NCBI GenBank assembly: GCA_002245135.1
Contig: NGBS01000004.1
Coordinates: 186,001-250,000, forward strand
DNA: 64,000 nt
Origin: Proteromonas lacertae
Lineage: Eukaryota > Sar > Bigyra > Opalinata > Proteromonadidae
Reading direction: 5' to 3'
Position 1 is the stretch's first letter. Each line of letters begins with the position of its first letter. A model generated the notes under the pieces. The model was not told the origin of the DNA. It made no database searches and saw nothing but the letters and a program-made list of their open reading frames with translations. This document shows positions 26,901 to 36,661 of this stretch, piece after piece. Both the position numbers and the translations under genes were made by a program.

Positions 26901-28481
26901 AAGATGAACTTAGTTAATCCGATTTCTGATGCTAATTTATTAGGCAATTATAATAAATCCAATATGATTGTTCCGATAATATTAGGCGTGATATTAGTAA
27001 TATGTATTGGATTATGGTTCTACAGTAAATATCGAGATTATGTTGAATTAAACTCTGTAACTGAAGAGAAAGCTACAAGATTCTTGAAATATGGTTATTT
27101 AGTGAATAAGAATGAAGGAATGGAAGAAATCAAAGTCAATAGTAAGAAATCATTATGGCAATTATATAAACAGAAATTAACTCATACTCATACATGGTTA
27201 GCACCAGAATTCAAGACAATCGATGAATTAATCGTAGTGAATAGAAGTCAACATATATTTTGTTTAACTGCACAAGTATTAACTTCATTAGCTGTAAACG
27301 CATTATTCTTTGGTAATGATTCTGAGAATATTGGACAATTGATAATGACAAGTATTATTTCTACATTAGTTATGTTACCTTGTACAGTTATAATTCCAAT
27401 GATTTATAAATATGCAAATGGATATAAATCAAGAACAGTTTCAAAAAGAATGAAGTTTTCATTCAAAAAGATCTTAATTAGGATAAAGACAATATTTGCT
27501 AGTTTAAGTACAGTAAATAAGGCGTTATACAAGTTACAAGTCTCTTTATACATATTGACAGGTATGTTTGATGCAATAAGTGCAATATTCTTTATTACAT
27601 TTATGATAATAATGCCACAAGGTTATATGACATTGATATTAGCTTGCTTCTTCTTAGTGTTTATTGTTGAAACTGTAGCTTGTTTCTTTGCGACTGGAAC
27701 TCAGAATAAGAGATATTTCTTATATTTATTCTGTTTGAACTTCTTATTCACCATCTTCTTTGCGTTTATATTCATTTTCTATATTATTGGAATGAATTCT
27801 CCAGATTCAGCTACTAATGATATATGGAATGGATTCTATCAATTACCAGGATTAAAAGACTTATTATCTTATACGGAAGGTATATTACATTGTTGTGGTT
27901 ATAATAATCCAACTGATCATAACATAAATGAATGCAGTACAAATAGTGTTAGTTATTTACAAGGTGAAGATGTTGGTTGTAAAGATTTATTACATAATAA
28001 ATTGGTGAAATATGCACCAGCATGGTTAATCTATTTCGTTGCTTCTTTGATTACATTAATCCCAAAGATGGTTGTGTTATTCAAATATTTAACCTACAAA
28101 TTCAGCAGTATTATTCCTGATCTTAAAGATGATAATATCTATTACCATCAAAAAGAGGCATTGGACAAGATAACTTGCTTATTCAGAAGAAGATTATTCA
28201 AAATGAGATTTCATAGAGAGAAAGAATATGTAGCTTGGACAAGACAAAGAAGATTAAGAAGTAGTGTTGTTATGTTGGCTAATGTGTTTGTATTCTTATA
28301 TATCTTGATAATGATATATATTAACTTACTATATGGAGTTAAGTTTGTACCAAGTATGGCAACTAAATGGATTTTATCATCTGTTATATCTGTTGTGATT
28401 AGTTTGATTGTTCAAGAACCTTCGTTGATATTGTTGAATACAGTAGCATCATCAACACTTGGAGCTGCATTTAGAATATAA
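20931..28481 (+). CDS. Polycystin-1-like receptor (GLUG-like, PKD/REJ, EGF, TSP1, GPS) with nested tetraspanin-like module
   Basis: A single 2516-aa exon. Reading order, with rough residues: a weak N-terminal hydrophobic stretch; repeats with GLUG-like features (150-330); beta-rich repeats including a PKD/REJ unit starting VLDGSASTGSPGRP (about 963-1400); an EGF module CQNGGECVQEYICECKNGYYG (about 1487); a thrombospondin type 1 WSEWSECEAEC (about 1578); a Cys-rich EGF-like stretch (to about 1685). A GAIN/GPS site follows, LCSAIHLTDFA (about 1975). Then come TM1 (about 2011) and two more helices around 2107-2160 in a polycystin-1-like context. Four helices with a CCG extracellular loop (2198-2385) resemble a whole tetraspanin. 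Finally two helices resemble the later polycystin-1 pair (SSVVMLANVFVFLYILI, then WILSSVISVVISLIVQEP). I see no PLAT domain and no pore. It is probably a cell-surface adhesion or sensory receptor. Confidence 0.82.
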   Translation: MILTKKSMLTLIEMMMLLEMVMSIDTRNARVLEVVDEKSFKASLKNETTVELKNPFTISVLSDNAIWFPNSLVKLTLLGKCKDTLITIEFEDESVKSFSLFNSLEESSFSKVCFKISVKNHAKLQVEEKFIIVNKVENSHFYNIQLTLPVEGMSFSSNAEASGILVKSVISSTILQAAVFFGKLELQSLSSVMFVTVSQDSYIGNAIVQGNTLIVGNSQNFGVIGGIVSKSTIVDSIVDISIVNINANATSVIKRSIGMIVGSLSSHSKIFNVAVIVRDTMKINGTTLNLGILAGKVENSDINNCFVKTVIKQLTFNGNETVMVGSLVGEINNNDNEDKVMMVNNYGLITLEISSTEYLVKDYGLYFGKINKGTVQMVNSYIYLTISEGIKDTITVSDISVINNNDEDSYINIKIQDVYYIIRPNDIEVILHSNILKYYNKNDANDVVGIKDKLKNFDDKSNGFASYKLTPYWDDDKKELTNLNQISQKNIRYIKDDSGNYEGYNYYLNDYNGIYCSTPLLGSNTGLTYVNDYPTTKYDLYCIQTEGNNDYALTITTKPDWMVINGYSDSGDNKIAKPPTVNVYSIDVKEDHVGVADGNVKFEFSSTVGTTDSYGFSYNEKDDKKPAVNIDPLYLQFGSVELKSFEYTIRLDKKPSSSVVVKPIIKSDKYTITPTEVELKQDNYFKQVFTITPLAVNETTTITLTHTITTTDIDYKDIQIPEMKLKTVVQDKSSAPELIRVKESDSDYEIMIDFNIPCYVEDVIFECDRLFIVDPTLLSSVEQCIWGPNNKTITMKLNNYTDIIPDTTITIRENRIRSSKYSIYSTKGNMTVELRPPIPQVVSSNFIDGSKINITFDTEIKAGISSEGLLCNKIFNDTSSLDSNGEDKIRCYLQNYKSIIVELSYRSDIVPGEELVILGGILKSAENHMYSMPETSVTILAPNPLPKLEAIVKLQPKILFCRKLVLDGSASTGSPGRPLTYTWKLLDQTNTTISEYLDTERAIIEFPSFFFNVGTYKFQLKVKSFLSSDENTADIEVVVTDIPFVNTIIDGPMKSTVYVGQFVFIKSKVTYEYCGENEDKTPLEYKWKVTKSNEIIPLDSFDNSDLTRIGVNGTTLSLGDYKFEITGSKGELTNTATAEVTVGIRNLGIEPAFPLIQTILSNETVTVGVKLTNEKETITYQWSSSDIELTGYDVNKKTLSLEKDTLLKNHEYEFILHAHGQISKKDKWLKFKVVVKDPTAFIVNIENELHPNNIFSVSDIITLTTSIHNKNPNSYYSYKWSYTNSAYRSPFLSQKDRSSVFIDCSVLSPYTEHTIQVIITDSDGKTAVAKYPFTVTLPPSGGYIVVPKINEYVFGVKYTLSTAGWSGNVEQLSYRFGVLKDNTVYYLQSVFGTSPSYYGLLPFGSVYDNYTLIPIVFVQDVAGGIVNTTLTSNGEVVKIYAPPILNEEELKATLNETLQGLIIERDYDQMYNLIGSVSDQYKQSGCKDRCQNGGECVQEYICECKNGYYGLFCENHKPINGGWSKDYYYTECKDGKRLKYKLCNNPFPQYGGLDCGEIKNETIECSGDTNCQYSEWSEWSECEAECEKYNGDTIIGSKSKNKTVINNNNNNLCVNISESKECEYTCSSPPKLCPGQILANDGSVKGDACSKHGDCQRSRNNCKENEITCLSYCNCHQNYYGDDCSKTKDEHEAIQRIKQQLFDSLNQAYKGSPSTSESMEQQSSTILSVIDPPSDLQDSAKSETFDMIKNSIDKLSENKPKSMSYEALSNYVKASSILLKDEWVQVDKRRRRMRRGLSNNDESNNDNDNDNEIGSKITEIYDNIAKIHNAQQYSPPLSVETDVVSLSLIRADVTYDYSNKVEMNGATIDINNAIKDKAGGEEIQVMNWADNPRGFDSETLNRESSILSIKISTSSGGNISEGFKEPIYFTNRVNSGVPLKDIKCTYYDGNELSTKGVVVIGMIEENGERLVLCSAIHLTDFAAQLKNIMPKMNLVNPISDANLLGNYNKSNMIVPIILGVILVICIGLWFYSKYRDYVELNSVTEEKATRFLKYGYLVNKNEGMEEIKVNSKKSLWQLYKQKLTHTHTWLAPEFKTIDELIVVNRSQHIFCLTAQVLTSLAVNALFFGNDSENIGQLIMTSIISTLVMLPCTVIIPMIYKYANGYKSRTVSKRMKFSFKKILIRIKTIFASLSTVNKALYKLQVSLYILTGMFDAISAIFFITFMIIMPQGYMTLILACFFLVFIVETVACFFATGTQNKRYFLYLFCLNFLFTIFFAFIFIFYIIGMNSPDSATNDIWNGFYQLPGLKDLLSYTEGILHCCGYNNPTDHNINECSTNSVSYLQGEDVGCKDLLHNKLVKYAPAWLIYFVASLITLIPKMVVLFKYLTYKFSSIIPDLKDDNIYYHQKEALDKITCLFRRRLFKMRFHREKEYVAWTRQRRLRSSVVMLANVFVFLYILIMIYINLLYGVKFVPSMATKWILSSVISVVISLIVQEPSLILLNTVASSTLGAAFRI

Positions 28482-28809
28482 AGAGAAAACATTTCATATT
28501 CCCTTCAATTCATATTAAAATTCATATCCATATAATTACTATGCTATATAAAAATGTGTGTTTTGATTAAGTTTCTAATACACGCAAAATGCATAAATAA
28601 TTCAATTATTCGAGGTATAGGATAGTATGTTTAGTATATGGAATGAAATTGGCAAATGTAATTTTTAAAATCCATATAAACACAGTTATCACAATTTCTT
28701 TTCATGATTCCTTCGGTAAAACATGCTAATAGATGATGTGATGAAAATGACAGTTTGATTTTCAAATACAATTAATACGTTGTATTAGTTTGTATTGAAT
28801 CTAAAAACA
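28482..28809. other. Intergenic region before GH35 copy 1
   Basis: About 330 AT-rich bases between the polycystin-like stop and the start of the GH35 duplicated block. I see no gene, RNA or repeat in it. The promoter of GH35 copy 1 must be here or in the duplicated leader. Confidence 0.35.
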
Positions 28810-30748
28810 CAAGCTTTTATTTGAGAACTGTGTTCCAAATAATGAAGTTAGTCTTTTTAGCATTATTCATTGCTTGCATTATCGCTAAACCTTCATTCGT
28901 AATTGAAGGTGATAATTTCATGAAAGATGGAAAGCCATTCCAATACATTGGTGGCTCTTTCCACTATTTCAGAGTATTTTAATTGCTTTCTTATATTTTT
29001 AATAGTCTGATCCAAACAGATGGGAAGATGTGATTGTAAAAATGAAAGCTATGGGTTTGAACGGTTTACAAACTTATGTAGCTTGGAATCTTCATGAACC
29101 AGAAAGAGGTGTATACAACTGGGAAGGCATGGGTGATTTACCTCGTTTCTTAGAAATCTGTCAAAAACACAACATGATAGTGTTTTTACGTCCAGGTCCA
29201 TATATCTGTGCTGAATGGGATTTAGGTGGTATTCCATATTGGGTATTATCTAACCGTAATATAAAAATCCGTACCAGTGATCCATTATGGGAAAACGAAG
29301 TAGAAGCTTGGTTTAATGTTTTATTAGAAAAAGTAAAACCATATTTATACAGTAATGGAGGTCCAGTAGCCATGGTACAAATTGAGAATGAATATGGAAG
29401 TTATCCAGCTTGTGATCATGATTATCTTCGTTGGATTTTACACTTAAATGAAAGAATCTTAGGAAAAGATGTAATTTACTACACAACTGATGGTGATGGT
29501 GAAGGTTATTTAAAATGTGGTACAATAGAAGAAGTATACAGTGTTGTTGATTTTGGTGCTTACTCTCCAGGTACATTCAACGGAACTGAAGTATTTGCTC
29601 CAATGAGAAAATATCAACCAACAGGTCCATTAATGAACAGCGAATTCTATCCAGGTTGGTTAAGTCACTGGAATGAATCATGGCCAAGTGTTGGTATTGA
29701 AGAAGTAGTATATACACTCAAGAGTATGTTAGAATATGGTGCTAGTGTAAACTTTTACATGGCTTATGGTGGTACTAATTTTGGATTTTACAGTGGTGCT
29801 AATGGTGGAGGTGTTGATGTTCAATTTGATACAACATCTTATGATTATGATGCTCCAATTACTGAAGCAGGAGATACAACTCAAAAGTATATGGCTATTC
29901 GTGAATACTTACAAAGTTACTTAAAAACTGAATTACCAGCAGTTCCAGCTAACTCAACAAAGAAAGCTTATGGTGAAGTTAAAATGACAAAGAGTGCAAG
30001 ATTATTTGATAATATAGCAACAATCAGTCGTCATTATTTATACAATGATAAACCATTATTATTTGAAGAATTAGGAACTGCTTATGGATATATTTTATAT
30101 ACCATCAATCTTGATTCAAGTGAAAGTAAAGTATTAGAAGTACCTGAAGTAATGGATAGAATCCAAGTATTTATGAATGGTAAATTAAAAGGAATAATCA
30201 CAAGAAAAGATGCTGCTAATACAAAGATAGATTTAGGAAGTGAAAGTGGTAGAATTGATTTATTAGTGGAAAATCAAGGTCGTATTAATTTTGGTGGATC
30301 AATGACAGATCGTAAAGGTATTGAAGAAGTAAGAATCAATGGAAAGAGTGTAATAGGATTTGAAATGAGAACATTACCAATGGATGGTTTAGATGGTTTA
30401 GTATGGAAAGATGAAATAGTAAATGATGGTCCAAGTTTCTATTATGGAACATTCACTGTAGATGAAATAGCTGATACTTGGTTAGATTATAGTGGTTGGC
30501 ATAAAGGTCATATTTACATAAATGGCTTTAATTTAGGTCGACATTGGGAAGTTGGTCCTCCAATGACTATCTACATTCCAGCTCCAGTATTAAAGAAGGG
30601 AGTTAATGAAGTAATTGTATTTGAACAGGAATCAATTCCAAGTTCTCATGCTCTTAAATCTATTGATCATCCAATATTCAAGTATGTTCCTGATCCAGAA
30701 GCTAGAAAGCGTGTAGAAGTCGTAAAGGTATTAAAACATTTAAAGTAG
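28810..30748 (+). repeat. Inverted duplicate arm 1 (GH35 block)
   Basis: This arm pairs in reverse orientation with 48918-50784. Identity begins at CAAGCTTTTATTTGAGAACT, 32 bases upstream of the ATG, and includes the signal peptide and the 32-nt intron. Similarity drops near 29500-29760 and again toward the 3' end. Confidence 0.85.
28842..30748 (+). CDS. Secreted/lysosomal GH35 beta-galactosidase, copy 1
   Basis: It hydrolyses terminal beta-galactosides. Exon 1 is 28842-28973, the intron is 28974-29005 (32 nt) and exon 2 is 29006-30748, giving about 624 aa. There is an N-terminal signal peptide (MKLVFLALFIACIIAKP). The TIM-barrel core shows FHYFRSDPNRW across the junction and GLNGLQTYVAWNLHEPERG. 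The acid/base Glu sits in VQIENEYGSY and the nucleophile Glu in LMNSEFYPGWLSHW. Beta-sandwich domains follow, with FNLGRHWEVGP near the end. Catalytic residues are present. The C-terminus is 25-30 residues longer and more basic than copy 2. It is convergent with the TARBP1 gene. A digestive or lysosomal role is inference. Confidence 0.95.
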
Positions 30749-30864
30749 ACACCGTAAAATTATGATCAGGCATATATAGAGCCTTGAAATTTTGTTTTGT
30801 TTGGAAAATAATAGAATAATCATAATTAAAACAAAATTAGAAAAAAAAACGAAATAATGATTTA

Positions 30865-33800
30865 CTATTTTTTCTCTTTCTTTAGCAAATGCTGTTTAGT
30901 ATATTCCCATACTAATATTGCTCCACTTACATGAACATTCAAAGATCGGATAATACCTAATTGAGGTATTTCAATACAATCATCCATTATTTGCAAATAT
31001 TGAGAAGGTATACCTTCTTTTTCCTTTCCTAAAAGCAAAACTACTTTATCTGGAAATTCATAATTTGTCAATGAATGACTATTGGCTGTTTGCTCAAGTC
31101 CTAATAACTTATATCCATTATCTTTCATCTGTATCAAATAAGTTAATAAATTATTTTCAGTCACTTCTTGCATAGGAACCCATTTATTAGCTGTTACAGA
31201 AGTCTATTCACATTATTTTATATTATTATTATACTTGTTGAAACATTGGATCATTTATCACTTTCATGTTTCCTAATACCAATTTCTTTGCTCCAAATAT
31301 TTCACAGGTTCTTGCTAATCCTCCCAAATTTGGTCTATTTTAATAACAATATTGAATATATATGTATATGTACAATTTATCGATTAATGATGCAACTACA
31401 ATAATGTCTTGTCTAAATCGATTACTATAACTATTTCTTGAATCATTTTCATCAATATCAAATGGACTATTCAATGAATTCCAAGGCAATATCTTTTTTT
31501 GATAGTTGAATGATACTATTATAAAATAATAATAACATAAATAATATATATACACGAATGAGTTGACATATAATTCTGAATAATCAATTGATTATTCTTC
31601 ATTCTCATTTCACTTTGATTTGATTCACTGAATGGTTCTTCTTGATAAAACTCATTGAATACTTCCAGCATTTCGCTTTGTATTTGTTCAACTAATGTGA
31701 TAGGAATATAATCACCACTTTCACATGGAGTAGATAATAATGATTCAATTGTACATTTCACTTCAGGATTAAAATCATTAAAAAAGATGGATTGTCTTTT
31801 TCTCATTTTTACAAGTTTTGGATTGTCTAACAACATTCTGTAAGTACCAAATAAGTAACTATTATCTAAAATATCCTTATTTTGACATTTCTTCTTTAAA
31901 TCATCTATTCATAATATCAATAATTATAACATACCTTCAGATATATTTAATATTGTATGTAATAATTCAAAAGTGATATATTGAGCTATTGTTCTTACTA
32001 ATCCATCAGATGATGAAAGCCAAGGTAATAGATTTTGAACAACTTTTAATTTACAATCTTCAGGTATTGATTTGCAATGTAATACACAGTTTCCACATAT
32101 AATTATTATTGAGGTTATTGTCTGATTAGATGATTTGTAATTTGATAAACTTGGTAAACAATATTTCTCCAATAAATCTGGATATTTGTTTATCATTTGA
32201 ATTCCAAATAACTCCATGTAATGACGGATATTTAACATATTCTTTAAATCTAATGCTTTCCAATAATATTCATTGATTTCTCCAATCTATATATAACAAC
32301 AATAAATAAACAACGAATATACAATTGAATCATTAATAAACTTACTACACAAACATAAACACTGCCAACATCTGATCAACTTCAAATGTTGATCACTATG
32401 AATCATATAAGTATCACTATTTCCATTAATCTGATTGTATTTCAATAACTCCAATATAATTGGATTTGTTATTTGGTATGTCCCTTCATCATCAGTTGGT
32501 AAATTGTATAAGAAATTATTCATTATGATTCTAACATACTGTTTTCTAATACAAATTAAAAATATAATAACAATTATTGTAATATATACTCACTAAAATC
32601 TCCATCCTCTAATTCAACTATTGGTTCTCTATACAATATAAACTTTGTTATTTCTTTTAAATAGAACTTTGCACTTTGAGGATATTCTTTCCATATGCTT
32701 GTACAATGTGTTATCAATATGAAATATAAAGTGGATAAACTATTCTCATTGGCTGATAACAACGAATCAAATTTTTCCTTTAATAAACCATCATCAGAAT
32801 TTAATGATTCATCCTATTATCAAAATAAACTAACAATAAAAATACAGCTAGGAAAGAAGGTCTATAAAATAGATTTAAGAATAATCTGATTGGAGTTTCA
32901 TCAATCTTTGAATCATTTATCTGTTTCCATGATATGTTCAATAATTCAGTAAACACTTCAATATTAACAATCTGATTGTCTGAAGTAATAAAAGCATCTT
33001 CGATTATTAACTCTAGCGACTTAAGCAATGATAATAATGATATCTTATCAGTGTAAACAAATGTTAAAGAAATGTAGAATATTCATTAATCTATTTTAAA
33101 AAAAGATATTAATTCTATGTCCTCAATACCTTCTTTCATGATACTAAGACAAAATGACTGTTCTAATTGTCTTGAATGACTTTTCATATTCCAAATGCAA
33201 TTCTATTAACATATTATATAAGCAAATATAGTAGTATACATAAATAGTATTCCATTTTGCATGACTGTAGATTAACAAATTGAAAGTATTATCTCTTTCT
33301 TTATCCAATACCAACTTCTCCATATTCAAGATATAATTCATTATCTCATTTGAATAAGATGCATCATTTGATAGTACTTCAATACATTGTAATATGTTAA
33401 TAATGTAATTGTTATCTTGTAAAACAGTTGATGGATTTGATATAGTTGACTTTAGTTTGTCATATAAATTAGATGTAAAATCATTACTTATAAATAACGA
33501 TGGAATAATCTGATATAATTGAATTATTGGAATAAACATATATGGAGATAATGATACTGACGATGTTTTAATTTCTTTATAATAATTAACTCTACAATAT
33601 TCAAGAACTGAGATATGAGTATCTTTACACAATTTTCTAATATAATCTTTATAACTATCTGATAAAGAGTTATAAACTCTTAGAATATTTGATAGAATGT
33701 AAAGTGAATATAATTTCGAATCTAAAGATGCATATGGATTCTCTGAAATTTGTTTTAATTCATTAACAATTGGTATTAAAGATTGAGAAATAACATCTAA

Positions 33801-36005
33801 ATTAGGAAATTGGAATAAGATGGGGATAATATGATCATGTAAATTGAATTTGTATAAAGATTCAAAATCATGTTCCTTCTTTAGATTCTCTTTCCAATAA
33901 CATTGAATGTTGTTTATCCACCACTTTTCTGATTGGATTTTGGAATAAAATGAAGAGATTATTTCATTTCTTTTACTTGATAGATATAATATATCAACTG
34001 GAATTTCGTTGAATAAGTTTGTTATAGAAGCAAATGAAACATCTTCACTATTAGTGAAATTGCTTAATATTTCAATAATGCCATTATAAAGAACTGATTT
34101 TAATGAATTTAATGGAACAAATTGCAATTGATTCACCATTATACATCTTAACAAACCATAACTTTCATTATTTAACACATTTACTGGTTTTATTATTGAT
34201 TTAAATGAATAATTATCTCTTGAAGGGATTAGTTTGTGGTTGAATATTGACAAGAAATAACGAATTGCTAAAGTACTTGTCAAATTCTTACAAATGCCAT
34301 TAAACAAATTGTAAATCATCTTGCTGTATTTTTCTTCTGGTAATGATATTAGATATCTAATAAAATGATAATAATAATTACAATATATATTTATTTATAC
34401 TTTGTGTAAAATTGAATGATTAATATTCCTGTATTATGAGTAAGAGTTCTATATAATATTGGATCATTTAAAATGGCTATGAATTCATCATATAAAAATG
34501 AATTATCAAAGTTAAAACTTGAATATTTACTCAAATCTAATTGTAGAAATGATTTTAATGTTAATCTTTTGGTTTGAAGATTTGGATGAGTAAATGCTTT
34601 AGATAGAAGAGTATATAACCACTATAAGTAATAATTAAATGAATATATATATATATATATATATACATTACAGTCAAAAGATAACAATAATTTACTTCTC
34701 TGATACTTTTCATCATCACTTTCTTGGAGTTTTATATCGTCAGGTTGGAGTAATTCAACAAAATTATTCCAAGTTTGTTCTACCAAATGAGTAGCAAATT
34801 CTTAAAAAAAAGGAATAAAATTAAAGAAATAACTATTACTATATTTATAGAAAACAAAATGATATATCCAAATTCTCATACAGTGTAATAAACAACTCCC
34901 ATTTTCTTTCCCACTTTTTATTCTTATTCATTTCATCACAAAGTTCATTTTCACTTGTTTTCTACAATATATATATATAATACCTTTATTAATAGTTTCA
35001 ATATAGTTAATGAATGTTTTTTAATCAATTCATCTTGATGATTCAAACCTTTTTGAATTAACAACCATACTTCATCTTTTCTAATAAAAAATTACAATAT
35101 ATCATAAATATACAAATAGTATTTAGTAGGTGTATTTATAATATAATAAAGCAATGGATATCCATTATTAATCTCTGAGGATTCTGTATTACATAATTCA
35201 ATTATCTTTGAATATGACTAAGTATTATAAATACTTCAATAATAAACAATACATATTCACATATTTCATTGCCATAAATTTCCCATGATGGTAATAATAT
35301 ATTTAATACAACAGATCTAATTATAATTGTATATATATAACAATCATACCTTCTTATTGAATTGGATGGATTTTGAATTAAATGAAATATTGTTGGATAA
35401 TAATCATGATAATCAATACTCTTGTTTAGACTTAATCTCATTAAACTACACAAATGATCAAAATATAAATCATCTTTTATTTCAACATCCTTATCTAATG
35501 ATGATGAAATTGTGTTTATCATGTTATATGTGATTCTATATAATTCATTTTGCCATATCTCATTTGCTTCTAAATTTTCGTAAAATTTTATCAATAACTT
35601 CCTACAATAACTATCAATTTTCTATATAAACATTATTAGTTAAGAAATATATATACATTCACCAGTATTGGCAATAATTTGTTTAATCTCTGAGTAAAAT
35701 CAGAACTTTCCACTTGACACTTTTCAATAAATAAAAGTGAGTGAAACTGTATATATATTATTCACATTATACGATTAACAAGTACTGATTTTCTTTTAGA
35801 GTATTTGTTTCAATTTTATTGCATATTTCATAAAATAGCTCGATTTTACTCACTATTAATATGATTAGTAATACAATATTATACTATTTAGTGAATCTAT
35901 GAGAGAACTGACTAATAATTCTGCAAAATCATTTCTATTTTCATAATTGCACTCATTGATCTTGTCACTAAAACTTAAATAACCTTCGAATGATAAAAAT
36001 GACAT
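30865..36005 (-). CDS. TARBP1/TRM3-like tRNA (guanosine-18-2'-O)-methyltransferase
   Basis: It methylates the ribose of G18 in tRNA using SAM. The C-terminal SpoU/TrmH knot is diagnostic: GYKLLGLEQTANS, VVLLLGKEKEGIP, then CIEIPQLGIIRSLNVHVSGA (30865-31173). About 1400 residues of helical, HEAT-like sequence precede it, as in human TARBP1 and yeast Trm3. The N-terminus is MSFLSFEGYL at 36005. The gene is cut into a dozen or more exons by short introns, for example 37 nt around 33220. One junction near 33060-33110 is unresolved: exon-like sequence on both sides shares a frame but contains TAA TGA, and I find no clean intron. Family confident, exon list incomplete. Confidence 0.85.
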
Positions 36006-36105
36006 TTTTATAATCAAATACAGCAATACAGTGTATTTTCGTGTCTTCATGAAATAAACCAAAAAAACATGGATAACAATTACAATAATATTAATAATAA
36101 TATAT

Positions 36106-36420
36106 TTATTCAACATTCAAATATTCTTTCGATAATTCTTTCTTTTCTTTTTCTGATATTCCTTTTAATGTTATTTTTCTTATTGATGAAAATGTATTTA
36201 GAAATGATTTTAATTCTGATTTGTCAACATCTTCTTTTACAGTTATTGATAATTCTTCTAAACAATCAAATACTTCTTTGTTTTCTTTCATTAAACCTAA
36301 TTCATTTTCATTTAATTCATTTCCAGATATGGTTTTTTAATCTTTCAATTAACATCTTTTATTATTTCTCACTCAATCCAATATCTATACAATTTTATTA
36401 TATTACTTGAGAAAATCATG
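36106..36420 (-). pseudogene. Relic of the last exon of an LRR-pseudokinase gene
   Basis: It reads MKENKEVFDCLEELSITVKE onward, closely matching the last exon of the gene at 45501-48827 (MKENKEVFDCVEEISITIKE). Homology continues upstream through an intron-like stretch ending TATAG and the start ATTGGATTGAGTGAG. Compared with the intact gene it has two stop codons after GLSEK and a deletion of roughly 25 bases that shifts frame. It has no membrane tail. It lies between TARBP1 and the BTB-like gene with no start of its own. Confidence 0.8.
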
Positions 36421-36661
36421 AATGATGATGAACATGAAGATATTTCTTTAAGTAAGGCTCTATAAATTAAAGACATACTTCGAAATCTGACAGACTATAC
36501 ATACTTAAATCTTTTCATTTTTATTTATGCTCATTTTATTTATTTTATATTTTCATTCATCCATATCGTTTCTCATTCTTCTTTTATTCAATGTAACTGA
36601 TTTGAATATAAATGAAACGAATTTTTTTCAATAATTATCCCAAAATCGATATTTTGCTGAA
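36421..36661. other. Intergenic region upstream of the BTB-like gene
   Basis: AT-rich spacer after the LRR relic. I see no coding or RNA signal beyond the expected promoter for the gene at 36662. Confidence 0.3.

Noticed and set aside
33140-33175. TAG frame change in TARBP1
   Set aside because: A 37-nt intron upstream (GTATAC...TTAATAG) puts the reading in the other frame with better sequence.
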